This document shows positions 45,792 to 58,188 of a stretch of DNA of 64,000 nt, one piece after another (position 1 is the first letter of the stretch; each line of letters starts with the position of its first letter). Source of the stretch: Eledone cirrhosa (lineage: Eukaryota; Mollusca; Cephalopoda; Octopoda; Eledonidae); the NCBI GenBank assembly GCA_964016885.1, contig OZ024743.1, positions 20,063,295 to 20,127,294 on the forward strand, given 5' to 3'. A model generated the notes under the pieces. The model searched no databases. It had not been told where the DNA came from and saw nothing but the letters and a program-made list of their open reading frames with translations. The translations under genes and the position numbers were made by a program.

Positions 45792-46691
45792 CTACTCAAG
45801 GAATCCACCACTAACATCGAAGACTGCTTCAATACAAGTTCTGAAATGTTGATATGTCTGAATGAGATTATCTTTATCTATTTTGGACATTGTGCTAGTT
45901 ATGGTGGACATCAGAAGTTTTATAGTGTTATAGGAGCATTGATCAACTTCGCTTTCAGCTACACCACATATGTAGTAGTCCAATGGATTCAGGTCTGGAG
46001 AGTGAGGTGGCCATATGTTTGGTGTAACGTGATTGTGGAGATTGTAACTCATCCATTCTTGGCTCATCTTGACAGTGCAGAATCTTGTTGTTAAGTTTAC
46101 AAACTTCCTTTGCCAATGCTCTCTGTCCCTAACCTCCCACTCTTCTCCAACCCTACCCTATTGTCAACAGTATTGACCCTTAAGCCCTTAGGAAGGAGGT
46201 GAGCAAGTATAACATCACCCTCTTTGCTCATGACTCCCTAAACCTCCACAGTTGCCAGACACATTGTGTGCATGACTGTTGGGATGCCTTTGGGGTCTCT
46301 TCATAACCCTCTCTCATTTCTTCAATTGACCTTTTGATGAAAGTGTTTCTCATCGTTTCAACTTGCTCAACAGGCACTTTGCCTGAATCAGACTTTTGTC
46401 TTCCCAAACATAAGTTGGCCTCTGCATCACATACAAATTGTATTGAAGGTCCTCATGCACAATTCTTTCTAGAGTTCTTATGGATAATTTCCTGCACCAT
46501 TCGTACAAATGTGGGAGTTCTCATAATATAGCAGCCATTTTACATTTGGCTACTGCTGTAGATACTGCTGTAGAATCTCTGTAATTGGCTTTCAGGAAGT
46601 GAGCCATGTCTAAATCACTATGCTCTGCCTGTAAGAAAACGATTACAGCTTGTCTTTTCATTTGCTGAGTTAGCTTGATGTCTTTCATCAT
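45792..46691 (-). pseudogene. Mariner/Tc-like transposase pseudogene
   Basis: Starts MMKDIKLTQQMKRQAVIVFL at 46691. Then ERIVHEDLQYNLYVMQRP, KCLLSKLKR and VMSKEGDVILAHLLPKGLR (in another frame). It finishes with the 45792-46067 frame: SQEWMSYNL, WPPHSPDLNPLDYY (third catalytic residue) and a C-terminal IEAVFDVSGG. The motif order fits a transposase of the IS630-Tc1-mariner group, which moves DNA at TA. Several stops and frameshifts. The second catalytic Asp motif is not readable. Confidence 0.85.
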
Positions 46692-47582
46692 TTATCTTTA
46701 AAAGAATTATAATCAGAGCAAATTTGAGAACAATTAGAGCTATTAATAGACATGTTCTCAAAGAACTGAGCAATCCTGTATATAAAGCCGGCATATAGGA
46801 AGTTTAAAATTAAAGCTAAGTTTAGAATTTGTATGGGATCTTATTTTACTGAGGAAAGAAAAAGACATTACAATATAATCTATCATGACATTCAGGTTAT
46901 GTTGTTAACATGACAGATAATTTAAAAGCTATGACTATTTAGCATGACAGCTAAATCTTCAGGTTGGATGTATAAATATGTATTAACAAATGTTTATAAA
47001 TATATGTAAATAAATATTTAATGAAAAATATAATTCTCTTAAAGAAGAAAATTCCATGTCTCCTTTCTTCCTTAATTTTCTAGCCACTGTATAAGTTATG
47101 CATTTGTTAAAGATAGGTTAATTAACTGACATGCTAATAGAATTTATTCAAAATGTTTTCATTTCGATATTGTGACATATGTAAAAGTTTCAATATACTT
47201 CTCACATTTTATCGGAGGTCAGAAATAAAAAAAATACACAACATAATTATCTGGGTCAAATTTAAAAACAACAAAAGAGCAATATGGTAAAGAAAAGAAA
47301 ACAAAATTAAGAGAAGACATGTACAAGAATATCTAGAATGTTAGAAAAATACCAATAAGTCTAATAACTGTCAAGATTATGGGGATGATAAGATAATTGT
47401 TTTGATTTTGAATAAAATGACAGTCAAATCCCAAAAAGGAAACATCTGATTCAACAAATATGATTGGTAAGTGGAATGCAATGCATTAAGAATGATTTTA
47501 AATGGAATGTAGAGAAGTCAGTTTAACTGTTATCTATCTTACGTCTGTTAAATGAACTACGTGAAATAAGTATACACGTTGC
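46692..47582. other. No recognisable feature
   Basis: A+T-rich. Nothing supported. Confidence 0.5.
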
Positions 47583-48036
47583 TATATTGATCGACTAAAA
47601 AACACCCAGACTACCAGACTATTGTTTATATGTAATTAAATATCTATATTAGCTTTATAGTAAATATATGCAGCATTTATTCATTTTATCAACTATAGTC
47701 TATCAATAATCAGGTCGTTTAACTTAATCAAAGATCGCTACAAACATTTAGCTGTCGTTTATCTAGTTTATCAAAGAAAATAACCATAGAAGCTGTGTAT
47801 AATAATGTAATGAAAGTAATCATTATAACAGCTATATTTTAGGTATGACATTATAAGTGTATAACGTTAGTGACCGCTATATGTAAAATTAAGTTGTTTA
47901 TATTCTTCAATGAAAAATAAACGATAATTTAAAAGAATATACTCTAAGCCAGCAAAATATATCGCTAACTACTGAGTATTTTTATTTTACTCACTTAGAA
48001 GGAGCAATATTTTGATGGTGTATTTTTAGGTTTTAC
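47583..48036 (+). repeat. Left arm of a 12-kb-spaced inverted repeat
   Basis: Matches the reverse complement of 59370-59828. About the first 270 bp agree closely apart from a 14-bp insertion (near 47602-47616). The rest is more diverged but ends with the shared gatggtgtatttttag. No coding. Confidence 0.85.
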
Positions 48037-48410
48037 TCTATAACTTTTATCATTATCAGAAAATAATTAATTTTCATTAGACGAAATCTGTCGAAGTGTC
48101 TATGCAAGTGAATCAAATAATAATCTGTTATGGATACACACATACACAGACACAAGCCAAAATCAGAGATATATGAGAATACTGTGTTGTGTTGGAATGT
48201 GATAAATCAAATGGGGAATGGGACAAAATACGAACAGACAGGACAATAGAGAAAAGGGCAAAAAAAAACAGATAAACGTAATAGGCACAAGGAATACAAG
48301 GAAAATTCCCATCTTCAGCTGACTCCACTAAACTCATGATTTTTTGGTAAGCAAACAGTCAAGAAAGCATAGCTTAGAATCCTATCATGACAACATTTAG
48401 GCATTGTTTG

Positions 48411-48532
48411 GAAGAGATGAACAATACAAGAAACAGAATACATGTGTGGACGATCCACAGTTTGTTGAACTTGCATGTTTGTCTGTCTATGCATCATCTA
48501 CACATGTATTCTGCCATGCTGTTCATCTTTTC
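48411..48532. repeat. Imperfect hairpin
   Basis: About 48411-48452 pairs with about 48497-48532 (agaatacatgtgt and 'gatgaaca' with their complements) across a 44-bp loop. Confidence 0.6.
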
Positions 48533-48785
48533 TGAACAACACCTTCCATATTTGGACATTTAGAGAAGCAGCTGAAAATCGAAGTTTTTCTGTACTCAAT
48601 AGTTTAAGTTTAATTTCACAGTTGTATAAATAACGTTACAAATTGGAGTGAAAATATGAACACATATAAATAAATTTACAGTAGAATAACATAACAGATA
48701 TGTTTTAAATATATACATAAAAACATTACAAATGCTTAAATAACATTATACATTGCTTGCGATTCTTTCAGAAGGATACATTCCT

Positions 48786-49019
48786 TTAATGTTGCAATAT
48801 TAAAGAAAATATAAAGGAAGGGTGGACAACCAAGCCACCATCAGAACAAAAGACAGCAGCGTCGCGAGGAGTACTGGGCTTGTTACATCTGTTACATTGT
48901 CCAATTTTTTCGTCCGTTTCTGTATTGTCCTCTCTGTTTGTATTTTCACCCATCCCACTTGTTTCTTTGCATTGATTTATATATACAACACTAACTTTTG
49001 GTATACTGGGGACCGCCAA
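48786..49019 (-). pseudogene. Possible zinc-finger relic, 77-codon frame
   Basis: Reads CNRCNKPSTPRDAAVFCSDG, then GLVVH. The spacing C-x2-C-x12-C with a downstream H resembles the start of a PHD/RING-type finger, with the expected fourth Cys apparently replaced by Gly. Such fingers occur in some LINE ORF1 proteins as well as host genes. No further ligands. Confidence 0.3.
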
Positions 49020-49206
49020 CCCATATAATCAAAATACAAGTGTCTGCAACTTATACAATATGGAGCTGTATTACATAATCACTGAAAAAATCCTGCTAAG
49101 TAGCAATCTTGAACGTGTTTTCAATTGTAGGCATAAAATCTCAAATATATTTTCCTACTATTGACCCAACTAGCATACGGTTCAATCCAGTAATCAATCC
49201 AATGTT

Positions 49207-49430
49207 TTAAATCAATCCCATTACTGCACTAGGGCTTCGTGAACACAACCACAAGGATATGGTCCAAACGTGGGAGAGCTGAACTCCCACTGTCATCGCC
49301 TCCATCTCTCTCACCCTTTCCATCTCTCCGTATAGTGAGCAAATGGGGTCCCACGTGTGTGCTGACCTCCCCACAGCCGCGGCGGATAAAATGGAGAAGG
49401 CGTTTCCCCGGAGGATGAACATATATCAAC
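49207..49430 (-). other. Short coding-like repeat, related to 39342-39560
   Basis: The minus strand reads RGNAFSILSAAAVGR near the start, resembling QGNALSILSTKAAWR at 39470-39520. Locally G+C-rich. Family unknown. Confidence 0.4.
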
Positions 49431-49711
49431 TTAATCTCGTGGATGGAATCATTAATATTTTAAAGTTGTTTTTAGTGCAAACCACTTTTCTCTTCTCATG
49501 ATATTTTAACATAAAATATCATTTACAAAAGTGATTTTGATCTCATAGGGGTGGATTGTAGAATTTCTATAGAACGTCAAGAAATTAGAAAATTATACAT
49601 CGAATTTTTCCTTTTTCTTTCTCACTTTCTTTCAGTAGGCTGCTAAGTACAACTGCCTCATATCTACTGAAGCTGTGTTAGTGTATCTCAACAATTAGTG
49701 CCTATAACAGT

Positions 49712-49881
49712 TACATGGATTCATTGTAAATTTGTTGTATCGTTTCTGTTTGTTTTTAGTTGTATTTGCTTATTGTGTGTGCTCTTGTGTTGGTATTTTG
49801 TTTATGTTGCTCTGTTTCTCTTGTCTTGTAGGGATCATACATATCCTAATTTGCCAGGATAAATAAAATAATATAACAATG
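49712..49881 (+). repeat. Candidate 5' LTR of a gypsy relic
   Basis: Shares with 55366-55526, in order, attgtaaattngttgtat, 'ttgtgctct', 'tctctgttctcttgtcttgta'-like blocks and a gataaa...ataca/aacaatg end. The match is diverged and I could not fix the termini. Confidence 0.4.
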
Positions 49882-50027
49882 TTGATGAGCCAACATTGCA
49901 AGCAGCGTGGTTGTTTCAGTTTAAAGACGAAGATGGAAAATGTTTATAAAGAACAGTTGATATTGCTCTGTCTATCTCAATATACCATTGATGTACTAAT
50001 AAAAATCGCAGATATGTTTTTCTCAAT

Positions 50028-51650
50028 GAATCATCATCATTTTTACGTCAATTTTTCCATGTTTACATGCTTTGCACAGGTCCTTTTCTGCCCAGCATAT
50101 ATCCATTCATCACATTCTTTTGTCATCTCCTTGAGTCTCAGCGATTTTAGATCAGCTCTCACCACCTATGCCTAGGTCTTCCTAGGTTGACCTCAGTGCA
50201 GCTTCCCTCCACTGGAATTTCCTGGCACATTTTTACCCAGTGATCATCTTCCGTGTGCATCACATGCCTGTACCAACACACATCATTTTGGATTCCTCTT
50301 AAGCCCAGTTTCTCCTTCAGTTTATCCAAACTCTGCCTTTCTCTCACATTTATATTGCACATCCAATGAAGCATGCTCCCTGCAGCCACTGTCTATATTT
50401 CACTACCATGCAACATTGCACTTCACACACAGGCATTATACAGTTACCCTTTTGTATGCAGGGAGATCCTTTTGTTGTCAACAGCGGGAGTTGCTCTCTA
50501 ATCTTCCATCCTATTTTTATTCTAGGTTTTATGCTCTGACAGCAGTCTTCTTTGCTACTAAATAGGTCACCTAAATATCAGAAGCTATCAACCACTTTTG
50601 TGGTTCATTCCTGTGATGTTCTACATACAAAGTCTCCCTTGCTTGTTAATCTACCTGTTATACCACTACATTTCTTGGGTACCCAGTATTTACATTATTT
50701 ATATTGTATAGAGTTTATGCTAACTCCTTTTCTACATGTTTTGCAAGATGATTTATCTGAAGGAATCGGGTGCCATCTTCTTTCCTATATACTTGCACTT
50801 TAGTTTTAGCTAAGTTTCCTTGCCACCCTTTGATTCCAAATTCTGTTTCCATAGTCCAAATGTATTCTCTAGTTCTTTTATGGTTTCAGCTATAAGGACC
50901 AAAATATCCATGCAAAAACAAGTTCTTTAAATTCTTCTGTTATGACCTGGAGAACTATAATGAATATCTATGGGCTGAAATCCGAACCCTGATGGACTCG
51001 TACATGTACCATAAACTAAACTTACTTCCTACTTTCACTTTAATGACAGTTACTCTGTATATGGCTTGACCTGCTCTCACAAACCATTCTTCTACACCTA
51101 ATTTCCTTAAGAATCACCAGATAACAGAAGAAAGTACTCTATCAAAGCCTTTACTAGATCAACAAAAGCTAAATATAGTAGCTTATACTTAGCTAGGAAC
51201 TTCTCTTGTAGCTGCTACACTAAAAAGAGGACATCTGTAGTACTTTTCCCAGGCATGAACCAAACTGCATCTCATCTAATTTGAATATTTCCCTAATTAA
51301 CTATGCTATAAGTCTTTCTGTCACTTTTGTAACTTGGTTCATTAGGTTCCTCTATATCTGCTCCTTTCTAGAGCCAATCCTTTGCACGTAGCAATTTATT
51401 GCTGTAATGTTGCACCAGTCATTGGGCATGACTCCATTCTGTATTACCTGATCAACTATGCTTTTAACATCTCATCAGCTATCTCTAACAGTCCTGCAGC
51501 TTTACAATTCTTCATCTAGCTTCTCTCTTAGCTATCTGGTACCAGTCTCTGCTACACCTATTTTTCCAGTCTTTCCATGCCTTTCTCTTGGCTTTACTGG
51601 CTCTCTCTCCACTGTACTGTTCCAAACCCCCCATCTCTATGTTTTTCTGT
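50028..51650 (-). pseudogene. Decayed LINE of the commonest family, antisense
   Basis: Starts with the complement of the tail (catcatcatttttacgtc). Then the C-terminal region (LKEKLGLRGIQNDVCWYRHV), the degenerate finger region, LVLIAETIKELEN (motif C, with YADD reduced to xDI), EMQFG and QNGVMPNDW near 51390-51440, and further upstream KAWKDW and QIAKREAR. Many stops. It lies between the candidate 5' LTR and gag of the gypsy relic. Confidence 0.85.
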
Positions 51651-51714
51651 ATATCTTGTTCTGTCTTTTGTTTAATCTGATGTCAGTGTTAAGGAATACT
51701 CATTTGACTGCATT

Positions 51715-54700
51715 ATGAATGATATATATTGCCAAAAAAACAGGTTTACTTTAGCTGTGCATCTAAAGCATTTTAAAATAAAGCATCTACCATTACAATT
51801 CCCAAAGGATTTTCTGATGAGACTAAGTGTTCAGGTTCCTTATTATGATTTGCACAAACTTAATAATGACCCAGAAGAAGAGATTATTAAGCTAGATTTT
51901 GTAGCAGGAGTAGCATCACATAATGCTAAAATGATGTTGCTGGATCATATGAAAGTAAAGAGTGTCACATCTCTGGAAGAACTGTCAAGTTTTGTGTTGA
52001 TTATTCACCTCCAACAGTTTGCTTTAAACACTGTTAAGAAGAGACAGTGTCAAACATTTACAGTTGAACCTGAGAGAAACCGAATTAGCTGTTATAATCC
52101 AAAAATGGAATGCTAGAATTATGGGTTATAACATATTAATGGAAAATGTCCAGCGTTTTGGAACGTATACTATGGATATGGCAGAAAAAGTTCTTTTTAA
52201 GCTTCTTGTTTGGCCAGCAATGGTAACTTCATTAGTGATGGGTCATTACAGAGCACACTTAAACTGAAATCATTGATTTACAGAAGACATGAAAGAAGTG
52301 ATACTGATGATGAAAATGTGGAAAGGTTGAGAAATGTTAGAATATTAACATTTGTGAAACAGGCAATTTCTTTAATAAGGTTACATGTTCAGTGAATGGT
52401 GTTAATGTTCCCATGTAGATTGACACTGGAATTGTATGCTCAATCTTACCATTCCATTTGTCTAAGAAGTTGAAATTAACTCTTAATGACACTGATTGAT
52501 CTAAACTTTATGACCATTATGGAGCCCAAGCAAACATTAAATATCAAGGTTTAGACATTACATATGTATTTGTTTTGATTGATACACCATATGGATTTGG
52601 AATAATTGGTCATGACATTATGAATACAAATAAACATATTTTCTAATGCACTGAAGTGCTACCTTTAATTAATGGATTTCAGGTGAGTGCAAAGTTAAAG
52701 GGTCACAATTATAAATTCTGTTCTGCTCATTCTGTCTCTACTTGCTTATAACAAAACGTTATATGAGGAACTATGTAGGCTCAAATCAATGGGTGCTATA
52801 ACTAAATAGGATTATAAAAGTGTGAAGAATGTATCACCTGTTGTATGGATTCATAAGTTTGATGGAACTCTAAGAATGTGTGCTGACTACAAAGTACATA
52901 TAAATAATCAAATCCCATTCCAAATATGAATACAGTTTTGCAGGGTTAGAAAAAGCTCAGTATTTTTTGGAAGTTGATACACCTAATGGATATTGGCAAA
53001 TTGAATTAGAGGATGAAGTGAAAGAGATATGAGGGTCGGCTGAAAAGCTTATAGACTGAAAAGTTCATTGAATGGCCAAATAAGGTTTATTTTTCAACAT
53101 AGTTCATGAAAAGAAACAATACAGTTATTTATAAGAAAAGTTGAAATTAACGCATGCAAAATTTCAGTTATAGTATCAATCCTTCATAATCAGCCTATGA
53201 ACTTTTCAGCGAAACCTCATATTTACAATTAATGCAACAAATGGGGTTTACTTTGTAGAGAGAATGCAGATGGGGATTAAGGAAAGCACACTCCATGTTT
53301 CAGGATTATGAGGATAATATTGGTAATGTTTCTGAAATAAAGATCTTCTGTGGTTAGATACTAATTCATGCACAGAACTTCTCCAAATTAAAGAGTTGAG
53401 AAAAGTTAGGTCTCATGAGATTAGGTTAAATGCAGATAAATATATTTTCAGGACCCTGTCCATAGAATTTTGGGGGTGTTAATATGTTACTTAAGGGAAT
53501 GAAGCAATGTCAAAAATTGTTTAAATAATTGATTAATATTTATACTCCATGTTGAGAGGCAGATATAGAACATTTTCCTTGGCTAACCACTATCATAAGT
53601 TCATAGAGAGATCTGCTGATATTGTTCAACCATTGTTAGATGCAAAAATGAAGCAATTTTTCTGTACAGGCAAGCAAATTGTAGCATTTAATGAATTGAT
53701 TACCAATGTTCTAATTAGTAAACTGGTATTAAAGCTGTTTTCATTGGAAGGAAATTCAATTTTAACTGTTGATGCTTTTAAATATGCTATTGCAGGCATA
53801 CTGAGTTTAATCATTATGTTGCCTATATTAATCACACACTTACAGAAAGTGAAAAGAATTTGTATTATATAGAAAGAGAAGTCTATACCATAGTTCGGTC
53901 TGTTCAGCAATTAGTGTGTTTCTTACTTAATAAAACGTTTGTTTTACAAAGGGATAGCAAACCACTGGAACATATATTCTCCTATTGTTTATCAAAATTT
54001 AACTCATTGGAACATTTTGATTTCAAAATTTATTATCTAAAGCGTAGCAGTATCCTATATGTTGATGAATTATGATACATAGAACCAACAATAGGTGAGA
54101 GAGAAAGTGTTTGTAGTGGCAGATCCATCATTAGACAATGAAACATATGACCAAGTAATGAATATTGAGTTAATTAGGAAAATCATGAAATATTTCACAT
54201 TAGATGAATTCTGTATTATAATTGTTAACCAAATAAAGAACCAAGTTTGGTGAAATGTTGCATCATTAGCAGATGCATTCGCTAGATCTAATATATTTCA
54301 TGCAATTTGAATCACTTTGTTGAAAGTTGTGAGATGTGCCAAACAAAACTATTCCTTGATATAAAGAGTGCAGGTCAATGGTTTCTCACAACGCTATAGC
54401 AGTATGTTCATACTGATTAAGTCAACATTCCACTAATTGATCTATCATTAATTATTATTTATGCCTACAGCACATGAATTGAGACCTGTTGAAGTAAGAA
54501 CCACTTATCAAAAATTGTGAAACGTGTTTTAATGCTAATATTCTCCAAATTTTGAGTTCCAGAATGCTTAGTTTCTGACATTTGGCCAGAATTAGTTATT
54601 TCACTCAATAGTGGAGTAAAATGAGGTGCAAGAAGATTGAAACTCGCACATGCAAACTGATATCAAATAGTGAAGCTGAAAGTGCAATTCCAACCATAAA

Positions 54701-54730
54701 GCATGAGCTTAGTAACATAACAAAGTCATA
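51715..54730 (+). pseudogene. Ty3/gypsy LTR retrotransposon relic (gag-pol)
   Basis: A gag-like frame (51715-52116) is followed by a decayed zinc-knuckle stretch (CYNPKMEC, HINGKCPAF, split by stops). Then DTGIVCSILP (retropepsin, about 52420), SVKNVSPVVWIHKFDGTLRM and CADYKV (RT, about 52810-52890), and FTINATNGVYF after an inserted MITE. At the RT active site the second Asp is lost (reads LWLDTN near 53350). SLANHYHKFIERSADIVQPL and LTVDAFKYAIAGILS (RNase H) lie at 53575-53805. Integrase-like readings include CEMCQTK, IYAYS and FWVPECLVSD-type (54320-54590). Stops and frameshifts are frequent. Domain order protease-RT-RNase H-integrase fits Ty3/gypsy. Dead copy. Confidence 0.85.
53028..53221. 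mobile_element. 190-bp mariner-type MITE inside gypsy RT
   Basis: The element proper is 53030-53219. Ends TGAGGGTCGGCTGAAAAGCT and the complement of 'cagcgaaacctca' form terminal inverted repeats of about 30 bp. TA is duplicated (53028-53029 and 53220-53221). Removing the element and one TA restores the RT reading VKEIFTINATN. No coding. Confidence 0.93.
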
Positions 54731-55365
54731 CCAACTGGATTAATATTTTGGAGAATGTTGGATGTTTCCAAGAGAAAGGTTTCTTAGCATACCACTAAGA
54801 CTTGCAGCAAGCCCATAGTTTGTAAATGGAGAGGAGATTTCATATTAAAGGAAGTTGAACCAGAGAAACGGTGCCCAAAGCTTGTCAAGCTCCTCTTAGT
54901 GTGCCCTGGAAACTGATCCCTGATGTCTGATCTTGATCAGACGAATGACAACCTGAGACTAGCTCATAATCAAGAAGAAAAAGAACCAATTAAATATTTA
55001 ATGTATACTGGAAGAAATACTGCATAGATATACAAAAATAATAAAATGATACAACTGGCATCAACTAAACAATTATCCTATTGCCATGAAAATGAGATGT
55101 CACATTTACCTGCCACAATGCATCTATACAATCCAGAACAATCTATAACACATTCTATGAAAACGTGCTTTCCAAATAAACATGATGCTGTGATGAAAGA
55201 TGACAATAATGTAAATGGTCATGATACTGTTATTGATAAGGAAGATAATATCCATCACCAGCAAAATAAATTGACAACAACAGATTTCAGTAGTGCAGGT
55301 ATGGGAAGAAGTAAAAAATTTCAGGTAACTTAAAGAAACAATCACAATTTGAAGAAGATTGACTG
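54731..55365 (+). other. Probable 3' part of the gypsy relic
   Basis: Contains the 95-codon frame at 55046-55333 (ATMHLYNPEQSITH and an Asp/His-rich part) and ends before the candidate 3' LTR. No domain recognised. Confidence 0.35.
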
Positions 55366-55526
55366 CCATAAAAATTGATTGTAAATTGGTTGTATCTATT
55401 TATTATTTGTTATATTAGCTATATTTATTGTTTGTGCTCTAGATTTCATATTATGTTTCTCTCTGTTTCTATTGTCTTGTATATTTCCTTATTTGTTTTT
55501 GATAAATTAAAGAATACAACAATAAT
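55366..55526 (+). repeat. Candidate 3' LTR of the gypsy relic
   Basis: Diverged direct match to 49712-49881. Placed correctly relative to the pol-like region. Exact ends unresolved. Confidence 0.4.
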
Positions 55527-56594
55527 GCCCCTCCTCACAATCTCAATTTTAACTGCTTTATTCAAATATTTTCAACCTAAAAAAAATGAGATTTATAAAA
55601 TATAAATTCTACTATCACCTGCACGACACAACAGTTAAACCCGTGGTGTCAAAAATAAATGACCACAGTGTCTCTTTCCAGCTTGGTTTTACATGATGCA
55701 GAGATTGAGGAGAAAGAAAAAACAACCTTTAAGCCATTTTCTAATTCTCTGATGTTTTATAGTTCTATAATCCATCATAACATTTGTAAAAGACATTAAA
55801 TCAAAATATCATTAAAAGAAAAAAAAAAGAAAATTTTATGCAATGGAAAATAATTCCAAAATATATATATGTAGTAGTGTGAACACACTATCTTGAAGAT
55901 AGTGTTTTTTGCAATGATATCATTGTATAGTACATTCCTATAGTATATATGTAAATAAGGCACCCCATTTAAAATGTTCAAGACATGCAATGTGTCAAGA
56001 CAGCACCCTACCCTACTATAAGTTAAAGAAACTTTACTTATTTGTTTATATATGTAGATAGAAGTAGCAATGGAATCTGCAGTCTGTTGTTGTTCCTAAT
56101 TTGTGGAGGCCATTAAATATAAAGTGATTGATGGAACCCCACCATCGTTTGTATGTGTACACATTCCTAATGGGTTATGATAATTTAGTACCAGTTACAT
56201 CTGAGTATGTGAAAGTTAAATCATAAGTTTTAAGCCCTAATATTAGATGAAAGTTTGACACCCATATTAGTAATTTGTTAACAGCTTTTTTAATCTCAGG
56301 GGGTGAATGAGGAGTTGGTGGTAATAGCACGTGTCCATTATCAAAATAGAAATTAGAAAGAGGATTTCTCTAGGGTGCTACAGACTCTTACCTTCAACCA
56401 CTGGAATATGCCACATTTAGAACATTTCTCATCCATATTTCCCACATGGTTTATTTCAATTCCATCTTTTTTTTTTAATTCTCAATAGTTTGATATTGTA
56501 AATTGTCTAAACAATCATTTTTTTTATTAGCTTTGAAGCTGATGTTAATCTTTGTCTCATAAAAAATATATTATTTGTATGTTCTTTTGGTTTT
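55527..56594. other. No recognisable feature
   Basis: A+T-rich. A small inverted repeat lies near 55880-55910 (cactatcttgaagatagtg). Confidence 0.5.
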
Positions 56595-56819
56595 ATTATT
56601 TTGTAAATTTGTAAAAGCGTGGTGGATTGGCAGTATCGGTAGAGAGTTGGACACCATGCTTTGAAGCATAGAGTTACATCCCTTTATGATCTGAGTTAAA
56701 ATCCTGCCGAGGTTAACTTTGCCTTTCATCCTTACGGGGTCGATAAAATAAAGTACCAGTAATGTACTGGGTAATTGCTGGCCTTGTGCCAAAAGTAGAA
56801 ACAATTATTTTGTAAATTT
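56595..56819 (+). mobile_element. Full-length tRNA-derived SINE with 16-bp target duplication
   Basis: Body 56611-56803. A-box ttggcagtatcggtagag at 56627-56644, B-box-like gagttaaaatcc at about 56693, then 'gttaactttgcctttcatcc', 'ggggtcgataaaataaagta' and 'ggccttgtgccaaaagtaga'. Perfect direct repeats attattttgtaaattt at 56595-56610 and 56804-56819. Same family as at 41775, opposite orientation. Confidence 0.95.
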
Positions 56820-56994
56820 TCGACAATACAGAGAAAGCTTCTTTCTAACATTGAAACAAGACTCTTTCATTGGATTTAAAACAACATCAACTAGATAAAT
56901 AGACATGTATGCCTGTATGTGAGTGCAGGTATAGGCGTTATTGCATGTGTGGATTGGTATGTTTTGAGTTATATGTATACATGTGCATATACAT
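56820..56994. other. No recognisable feature
   Basis: Short A+T-rich interval with a TATG-type stutter before the LINE fragment. Confidence 0.5.
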
Positions 56995-57357
56995 GTGACT
57001 TCTGGTGTCACGCAGTAATACAGAGTACCCGACCTCCCATGGGTACAAGCTGAAGCATATAGACAATATGCCCCCACACTCCCCACCGCAAGGTGGTCGT
57101 GGAGGTGCCACGGCAAAAAAGCACCCAGCCCACACTGTAAAGTGGACGTGTAGGCGCCACGAAAAAGCACCCATCACTCACTGTAAATGAGGTTGGTGTT
57201 AGGAAGGGCATCCAGCCGTAGAAATCAAGCCAGATCAGTTCCTGTATGAGCAAGGCATGGTCAGCCGACCAGACACTGCCCACAATAGGACAACCCGTCT
57301 AACCCATGCTAGCATGGAAGAACGGACGTAAAACGGTGATGATGATGATGATGATAT
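56995..57357 (+). mobile_element. LINE 3' end, young copy
   Basis: Begins in the last codons (gtgacttctggtgtcacgca), then the complete 3' UTR and a (GAT)n tail at 57340-57356. It is nearly identical to 60695-61053, with about ten differences. The open frames on both strands lie in the non-coding UTR and are not genes. Confidence 0.93.
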
Positions 57358-58136
57358 GTTTCTGTACTATCTATACGTGTGTATATATAATTATTACATG
57401 CTAAATTTCTTAAATATTTTACTTATTTTTAGTTCCATTAAGGGACTAACCTTGTAACTTTCTGTGGTGTTAAGCTTCTCAAGATTTGTACTGAGGCAGT
57501 TAGTAACATATCCCAAAGCCATAATGATCACAGGTACAAATCTAAAGGTATAATCAGAAAGAAGTATCTTTAGATTTGTCATTAGTTCAGCTTAAATGTT
57601 TTCCTTTGTGCTAATCATTAGCAATTATATTGAACATCTGCTGAGTAACTGATTTCTACTACTGTGTGTAACATCTTAAGTATTGAAACTTTTAAAGCTT
57701 GCCCATATAACATAAAATGTGTCCTGCTTTTCTGGTTGAAACAGGAACTGAGGACCACAGCAAGCTGACACAATCCCACCTCTGCAGCTAGCTACTTTAC
57801 CAACATCTTCCACATGGTTGCATAACTCTTTCAAAAATCTCCCAGACAAATAGGAAAATAGACTTAACCTTATATTAAATATTGGATCATTCTTGGTACC
57901 TCCATTCTTGCTAGCCATCATTCCATATGTTTGAAGATTTAGTCATGGCTGCTGATTAGTTTGCAGGCTGTACACACATCTGATAATGGAGAATACACGC
58001 TTTCATCTGCAAAGAATATTAGACAACTAGTTCCTTGAAAGTCTAATATCATGTATTAAAATATATATATCAACTTTTATGTTTATATGTCGAGGACACA
58101 TTCTTTCATAACACATCACATTCAAATAATTATATA

Positions 58137-58141
<5 letters not shown>
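57358..58141. other. No recognisable feature
   Basis: The short minus-strand frames (57394-57582 and 57676-57921) lack recognisable domains. Confidence 0.45.

Positions 58142-58186
<45 letters not shown>
58142..58186. repeat. (TA)n tract
   Basis: Pure TA, 45 bp. Confidence 0.97.

Positions 58187-58188
<2 letters not shown>

Noticed and set aside
57005..57283. Overlapping open frames on both strands at 57.0-57.3 kb (and 60.65-60.98 kb)
   Set aside because: They fall in the LINE 3' UTR and are open only because the UTR is G+C-richer; not conserved as protein between copies.
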